Below the pieces are notes generated by a model, which had not been told where the DNA came from, did no database searches, and saw only the letters and a program-made list of their open reading frames with translations. A stretch of 9,851 nucleotides of DNA from Gammaproteobacteria bacterium UBA5338 (GTDB lineage Bacteria > Pseudomonadota > Gammaproteobacteria > Pseudomonadales > UBA5862). The position numbers and the translations under genes are program-made. Numbering within the stretch: position 1 is the stretch's first letter; every line of letters starts with the position of its first letter. The stretch lies in NCBI GenBank assembly GCA_002408105.1, contig DHQM01000245.1, forward strand, positions 1 through 9,851, written 5' to 3'. Shown piece by piece: positions 6,022 through 9,851 of the stretch.

Positions 6022-7377
6022 ATGGCCCTCCCCGCCAAGAAACTGCGCACCCAGTCGTACCTCCACCAGTTCACCGAAGCGTTGGAGACCGGTGGACTGC
6101 TGGATGTACGGCGGCAACTCGACAGCCTGCCACCGGCCGACGTTGCCCACCTGATCGAGTCCTCTCCACCGCGCATGCGGGATGTGATCTGGGACCTGAT
6201 TGAAGTGGAGCGGGAGGGTGAAATCCTCCAATACCTATCGGACGATCTGCAGGTTCAGTTCCTGTCCCAGATGGACGCCGAGGAGGTGGTCTCCGTCACC
6301 GAAGGGCTGGATGCGGACGACATCGCGGATGTGCTGCAACAGTTACCGGACCGCGTGTTGCGCCAAGTGCTCGACTCGATGGACGCCCAGGACCGCCATC
6401 GACTCGAAACCGTGCTCTCATACCCTGAGGACACCGCTGGCGGGCTGATGAACCCAGACGCCGTCACCGTGCGCCCGCGCATCACCCTGGACGCGGTGCT
6501 GCGCTATTTGCGCCGGCATGAGGCGCTGCCGGACATGACCGACGCCATCATCGTTGTCAACCGCGACGATCAGTTCGTCGGCCTGCTCCCCGTCGCCAAG
6601 GTGTTGGTCTCGGATCCGAACCTCACCGTTCGGGATGTGATGCAAACCGACATCGAGCCCATCCCGGCCACCATGCCAGCACCCGAGGTGGCCAAACTTT
6701 TTGAGCGCCGCGACTGGGTTTCAGCCCCGGTGGTCAACGAGGCAGGGCGCCTGCTCGGGCGCATCACCATCGACGACGTGGTGGATGTCATCATCGAGCA
6801 GGCCGATCACAACGTCATGAGCCGGGCGGGGCTGAGCGAAGACGCAGACACCTTTGCTCCGGTCTGGCGGGCGGCAACCAAACGTGCGCCTTGGCTCGGC
6901 ATCAACTTGCTGACCACCTTTATCGCCGCCGGTGTCATTGGCCTGTTTGCCGACACCATCGAACAGGTGGTGGCCCTGGCGGTGCTCATGCCGATCATTC
7001 CCAGCATGGGTGGGGTGGCAGGAAGTCAGACCCTCACGCTGGTGATTCGCGGGGTGGCTCTGGGGCACATCGGCGGCGCCAACGTGCGTTGGTTGCTGGG
7101 CCGCGAGGTATTGGTTGGCCTGATCAACGGGCTTTTCTGGGCGGTGGCGGTGGCGCTGGTGGCGACCTTCTGGTTCAACGATCCGACCTTGGGCGTGATC
7201 GCTGGGGCAGCGATGGTGTTCAACCTGCTCGCAGCGCCCTTTGCCGGCGCCATGCTGCCGATCGTGCTGCGCGCCATGCGCATCGACCCGGCCCTTGCCG
7301 GTACCGTGATTTTGACCACAGTCACTGATGTGGTTGGCTTTGTGGCGTTTTTGGGCTTGGCAACCTGGGTGTATTGA
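6022..7377 (+). CDS. mgtE: Magnesium transporter MgtE
   Basis: Inner-membrane Mg2+ channel/transporter whose cytoplasmic domains close the pore when Mg2+ is plentiful. The 451-residue product has the full family layout. The N domain (about 27-130) is superhelical, with DLIEVEREGEILQYL and LDADDIADVLQQLPD. Two CBS domains follow at about 135-260 (TAGGLMNPDAVTV, then VRDVMQTD and SAPVVNEAGRLLGRITIDDVVDVI). The membrane domain has five hydrophobic segments at about 293-312, 316-340, 363-385, 391-416 and 427-449. The pore-loop sequence PIIPSMGGVAGSQTLTLVIRG is the form common in proteobacterial MgtE, and TTVTDVVGF carries the conserved aspartate of the last helix. The ATG at 6022 gives the usual length. 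Its TGA overlaps the darP start codon. Magnesium is inferred from the family; cobalt transport is also known in it. Confidence 0.97.
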   Translation: MALPAKKLRTQSYLHQFTEALETGGLLDVRRQLDSLPPADVAHLIESSPPRMRDVIWDLIEVEREGEILQYLSDDLQVQFLSQMDAEEVVSVTEGLDADDIADVLQQLPDRVLRQVLDSMDAQDRHRLETVLSYPEDTAGGLMNPDAVTVRPRITLDAVLRYLRRHEALPDMTDAIIVVNRDDQFVGLLPVAKVLVSDPNLTVRDVMQTDIEPIPATMPAPEVAKLFERRDWVSAPVVNEAGRLLGRITIDDVVDVIIEQADHNVMSRAGLSEDADTFAPVWRAATKRAPWLGINLLTTFIAAGVIGLFADTIEQVVALAVLMPIIPSMGGVAGSQTLTLVIRGVALGHIGGANVRWLLGREVLVGLINGLFWAVAVALVATFWFNDPTLGVIAGAAMVFNLLAAPFAGAMLPIVLRAMRIDPALAGTVILTTVTDVVGFVAFLGLATWVY

Positions 7378-7901
7378 TGCGGGAAGAAGACACAGCGGCG
7401 AGCGAGGACACCGAACGGCGCGCCAGTAAGTCCGCGCGCAAACGCGAGATGCAGGCACTGCAAGCGTTGGGCGAGCGGCTGGCAACCATGAAGCGGGACG
7501 AGCTTGCGGACCTGCCCCTGACAGAGGCGTTTCGAGCCGCCCTTGCTGAGGGGGCCAGGACCAAGGGACGCGAGGCGCAGCGGCGCCACCGGCAATACCT
7601 CGGGCGTTTGATGCGCACTGAGGATGGCGATGCCATCGCCGCGGCGCTTGCAGCCCGGGAACAGGCGACGCAGCGGGCGGCTCGGTTGCATCACCAGGTC
7701 GAACGCGAGCGTCAGGCATTGCTCGCGGGCGATGTTGAGCTTGCCGTGCGGTTGCGTCAGGCAGACGAGCAGCTCACGGACGCCAAACTCCAGGGTCTGT
7801 GCGAGGCGGCTGCCGGCGCACCGGACCCTCGAGCAAAGCGCCGAGCCTCGCGTGAGCTGTACCGGAGAATCGCGGCTCTGCACGACGCCGCGGGCAGCTA
7901 G
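7377..7901 (+). CDS. darP: Ribosome biogenesis factor DarP (YjgA, DUF615)
   Basis: Small, highly charged, helical protein; in E. coli it binds late precursors of the 50S subunit and assists their maturation. The 174-residue product begins with an acidic/basic stretch (REEDTAASEDTERRASKSARKRE), followed by the family pattern MQALQALGERLATMKRDELADLPL, EAFRAALAEG, RRHRQYLGRLMR and, near the end, RASRELYRRIAAL. Length is close to E. coli (183). ATG at 7377 shares its A with the mgtE TGA stop (TGATG). A TTG directly before it at 7374 would add one residue and is less likely. A GGGTG five bases before TTG/ATG may help ribosomes start. The stop TAG interlocks with that of yhdP on the other strand. 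The coupling to mgtE may tie Mg2+ supply to ribosome assembly; this is an inference. Confidence 0.92.
   Translation: MREEDTAASEDTERRASKSARKREMQALQALGERLATMKRDELADLPLTEAFRAALAEGARTKGREAQRRHRQYLGRLMRTEDGDAIAAALAAREQATQRAARLHHQVERERQALLAGDVELAVRLRQADEQLTDAKLQGLCEAAAGAPDPRAKRRASRELYRRIAALHDAAGS
7898..7901. other. CTAG shared by the stop codons of darP and yhdP
   Basis: The palindrome CTAG supplies TAG to darP (7899-7901, plus) and TAG to yhdP (7900-7898, minus). The two genes thus overlap tail to tail with no spacer. The nearest possible plus-strand terminator pairs ACG-ACGCC (7882-7889) with GGCGT and CGT (7905-7914, two bases bulged) before TTTT. It has a 15-base loop and is weak. Confidence 0.85.
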
Positions 7902-9851
7902 TTGGGCGTGGCGTTTTCGTCGGCGAAAATCTCCTCCAGACTCACCTGTGGGTCGTTCCAATTCCCTTGAATCCGATACCGGGCGCTGGTCATCTGGGCC
8001 AGCGGACGCTCCAGAATGCGAGTCGCGATGAACACCGTGACGGCCGTGGGGACGCCCCCGAGCAGGCCCGCATACCAGGGAAGGTTGTCGGCCAGGGCCA
8101 GGGTGGCGACCAAGTGTCCATCGACGGTGTTGGTCAACAGGTCTGCGCTGCCGGTCAGGCTGAATTTGCCGATTCCTGAGTCGATGCGCAGGGGTTCGAT
8201 CAGGGTGGCGGTGCCCTGGTCGAGCGCCGCTCGCGCGGAGAGCCGCCGAAAGTTCAGGCTGTTGCCGCCAAGGTCCGTGAGGTTGAGGTCCAAGCGACGA
8301 ATCAATGCATCCAGGTTGAACAGGCTGAGTACGCCGAGGGCACCGGTGTTGCCGCCGGTGTACATCTTGCCGTTCTCGGCGTTGATGTCCACTCGCCCGG
8401 TCAAGCCGGCCAACGCAAGATCGGTTGGGTCGCCGGGCCAGATCAGGTCTGCTTCGGCGGAAAGCGCCTCGCTGCTGGCCACTGGCTCCAGCCCGAATGC
8501 ACCCGTGAGCCGGGCGACATCGCCCCCGGTTGCACGCATCCGCAACCGGGTGGTGGATGCCTCCTCGCTCGTCTCGGGCATGCGCCACAACAGTTCCGCG
8601 TGGTTGACGCGAAACCCCTCGAACTCGCCACGAATGTTGTTCAGCCCAAGGCCCCGCGTCATGGGTTGCAGCTCAAAGGTCCATCGTCCGAGCGGTTGGC
8701 GGTCGATCTCCAGGGCGTTGATCTGCACCCGAGTGGGTGGCAGCTTGGCCATCGACGCCGGAGTCACCCTACGTGGCTGCGATGCGTCACTGCCCGGGGA
8801 AGGCATCGGAATGCTGAGCCGCTGAAAGTCGGCGAGCACGGGTCGACCCGACTCACCGCCTTGGACGGTGCCACTCACATCAGGGCTTTCGATCGACAGC
8901 TGCCATCCGCTTGCATTCTGGTCATAGCCTGCGACCACCTCGGTCGCAGTCCAGCCCGGGGTGAGGTGAAGCTGCTCGATCGAAAGTCTGGCCGTGACAG
9001 GGAAATTCGTCGCGCCCTTGGCTGGCAGATTCAGCGTCTGGAAGGCCCTGGACCAGGCCGGTAACGAGACGCTCGCCGTGGTCCCTTGCAGGGCAAAGCC
9101 CGCCCGCGGCAACTCCACCGATCGGCACTGGATGCAGAGCGCGATGCGCGGTGGATGGTCGGTGGCCGCTTCAATTTGCATGCGCGCGCGCGCGCCCAGC
9201 TGGAGCGTCACTCGCGGGGGCGCTTTGGGGGGCAAAGCGACCATGGCTTCAGTCTTCCAGCTCGCCTGCGCCGGTTTGTCGGCAGGTGCTGGCAGGGTGC
9301 TTTGCACCCCCACCAGGTCGCTCGTTACGTGCAGCAGCACGGGTGTGGATGCCTCGGACGGCAGCTGCAGTTCTGCGCGGTAGTCGGCCAATCCAGTCAC
9401 CTGGGCAATGGGGAGATCGAGCCATTTGAGCAGGTCCTGTGCGCCGATGCGTCCGGTCTGGTGGATGCGTGTTTGCGCGCCGGCTTGGGTCGGCGGGTCT
9501 GATTCGATGCTGAGGCGAACCGGCTTGCCGAACAGGACCCCGCTGATGGCCTCGGAGGAGACCCCACCCTCGCTCGATAGCTGGACGGTGCCGCGTACAT
9601 TGGTGTATTCGAGTTGGGCCGGAGTCACCTGAACCCGGTCGGCATCCACGGACAACCGCAGCGCGTAGCCGATGACCACCGGGTCGACCAGGCGCAGGTT
9701 CAGGGTCAACTGTCCCTTTAAGGTGCCCGACCCTTCCAGCGCATTGAGCACCACACCGGTGGTGCTCGCGAGGGGTGTTTGCAAGACAAACCGCTTTGCT
9801 TGCCCGACTTCGCCCGCAGCCGGAACCTTGAGCTCCAACTGGTAGGCACCG
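7898..9851 (-). CDS. yhdP: AsmA-like phospholipid transport protein YhdP, C-terminal part (partial)
   Basis: The frame is open from the right edge to the TAG at 7898, about 650 codons, and no real start is in the window. The TTG near 9838 is internal, since the frame continues upstream (GAYQ). YhdP is anchored in the inner membrane and spans the periplasm. With TamB and YdbH it is thought to carry phospholipids to the outer membrane. The visible part is beta-strand-rich with alternating hydrophobic residues, as in long AsmA-like proteins. The last 150 residues carry the family ending: TGRVDINAENGKM, LSLFNLDALIRRL and FRRLSARAALDQGTATL, then DGHLVATLALADNLPWYAGLLGG and finally YRIQGNWNDPQV. 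E. coli YhdP has 1266 residues, so roughly half or more is missing, including the N-terminal membrane helix. It is convergent with darP. Confidence 0.92.
   Translation of the reverse strand, partial: GAYQLELKVPAAGEVGQAKRFVLQTPLASTTGVVLNALEGSGTLKGQLTLNLRLVDPVVIGYALRLSVDADRVQVTPAQLEYTNVRGTVQLSSEGGVSSEAISGVLFGKPVRLSIESDPPTQAGAQTRIHQTGRIGAQDLLKWLDLPIAQVTGLADYRAELQLPSEASTPVLLHVTSDLVGVQSTLPAPADKPAQASWKTEAMVALPPKAPPRVTLQLGARARMQIEAATDHPPRIALCIQCRSVELPRAGFALQGTTASVSLPAWSRAFQTLNLPAKGATNFPVTARLSIEQLHLTPGWTATEVVAGYDQNASGWQLSIESPDVSGTVQGGESGRPVLADFQRLSIPMPSPGSDASQPRRVTPASMAKLPPTRVQINALEIDRQPLGRWTFELQPMTRGLGLNNIRGEFEGFRVNHAELLWRMPETSEEASTTRLRMRATGGDVARLTGAFGLEPVASSEALSAEADLIWPGDPTDLALAGLTGRVDINAENGKMYTGGNTGALGVLSLFNLDALIRRLDLNLTDLGGNSLNFRRLSARAALDQGTATLIEPLRIDSGIGKFSLTGSADLLTNTVDGHLVATLALADNLPWYAGLLGGVPTAVTVFIATRILERPLAQMTSARYRIQGNWNDPQVSLEEIFADENATPN
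9182..9195. repeat. (GC)7 dinucleotide tract in yhdP
   Basis: Fourteen bases of perfect GC repeat, inside a 19-base stretch of strictly alternating purine and pyrimidine (9177-9195). It encodes the ARAR part of GARARMQIEA on the minus strand. Such tracts can adopt Z-DNA and can slip during replication. The frame of yhdP is intact here. Confidence 0.9.

Noticed and set aside
6721..7719. A 332-codon minus-strand open frame opposite mgtE and darP
   Set aside because: It is antisense to clear MgtE transmembrane coding sequence, and its Pro/Arg/His-rich composition is typical of a shadow frame.
7914..7929. TTTTCG-TCGG-CGAAAA as a bidirectional terminator
   Set aside because: The arms have T on the 5' side and A on the 3' side on both strands, the reverse of an intrinsic terminator, and no GC-rich stem precedes a T run.
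7026..8588. A 520-codon minus-strand open frame across mgtE, darP and yhdP
   Set aside because: It overlaps three well-identified genes, lies antisense to two of them and in another frame of yhdP, and is rich in Arg, His, Pro, Gln and Ser without any recognisable motif. Long spurious frames of this kind are expected in GC-rich DNA.
8016..8825. A 269-codon plus-strand open frame opposite yhdP
   Set aside because: It is antisense to the YhdP C-terminal region, which matches its family. The product is Arg/Ser/Pro-rich with no motif and no convincing ribosome binding site.

Overview
The window is a gene-dense, high-GC stretch of core chromosome from a gammaproteobacterium. The order kdsD-kdsC-lptC-lptA-lptB-rpoN-hpf-ptsN-rapZ is the classic gammaproteobacterial lipopolysaccharide-export and sigma-54 locus. 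The proteins match the Escherichia coli and Pseudomonas families along their whole length. Gene order after rapZ (mgtE, then darP, then a convergent yhdP) differs from E. coli, so an organism outside the Enterobacterales is likely. I cannot name a genus from sequence alone.

Layout. Positions 1-2545 (+) hold the Kdo/LPS-transport block: the tail of kdsD, then kdsC, lptC, lptA and lptB. These are joined by overlaps of 4 to 11 bases, so they almost certainly form one translationally coupled operon. A 107-base gap (2546-2652) with inverted repeats and a perfect TATAAT just upstream, inside lptB, separates this block from rpoN. Positions 2653-5915 (+) hold the sigma-54/nitrogen-PTS block: rpoN, hpf, ptsN and rapZ. 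The gene for the phosphocarrier NPr (ptsO), which often follows rapZ, is not here. After a 106-base gap comes mgtE (6022-7377), whose stop codon overlaps the start of darP (7377-7901). Finally yhdP runs in from the right edge on the minus strand (7898-9851, 3' two-thirds or less). It ends tail to tail with darP on a shared CTAG.

How the genes work together. KdsD and KdsC make Kdo, the inner-core sugar of LPS. LptB powers extraction of LPS from the inner membrane, and LptC and LptA form the first parts of the periplasmic bridge. YhdP, an AsmA-like protein, is a second type of inner-to-outer membrane bridge, for phospholipid. RpoN, EIIA-Ntr and RapZ connect nitrogen and carbon status to envelope precursor supply. 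HPF and DarP act on ribosomes (hibernation and 50S assembly), and MgtE supplies the Mg2+ that ribosomes need.

I found no mobile element, CRISPR array, tRNA or rRNA, and no convincing new multi-gene system. The observations worth a second look are small: a tandem PHCR duplication at the EIIA-Ntr active site together with the missing ptsO, an internal promoter candidate for rpoN, the overlapping mgtE/darP pair, the interlocked darP/yhdP stop codons, a (GC)7 tract in yhdP, possible leader structures before rpoN and hpf, and an altered RapZ C-terminus.
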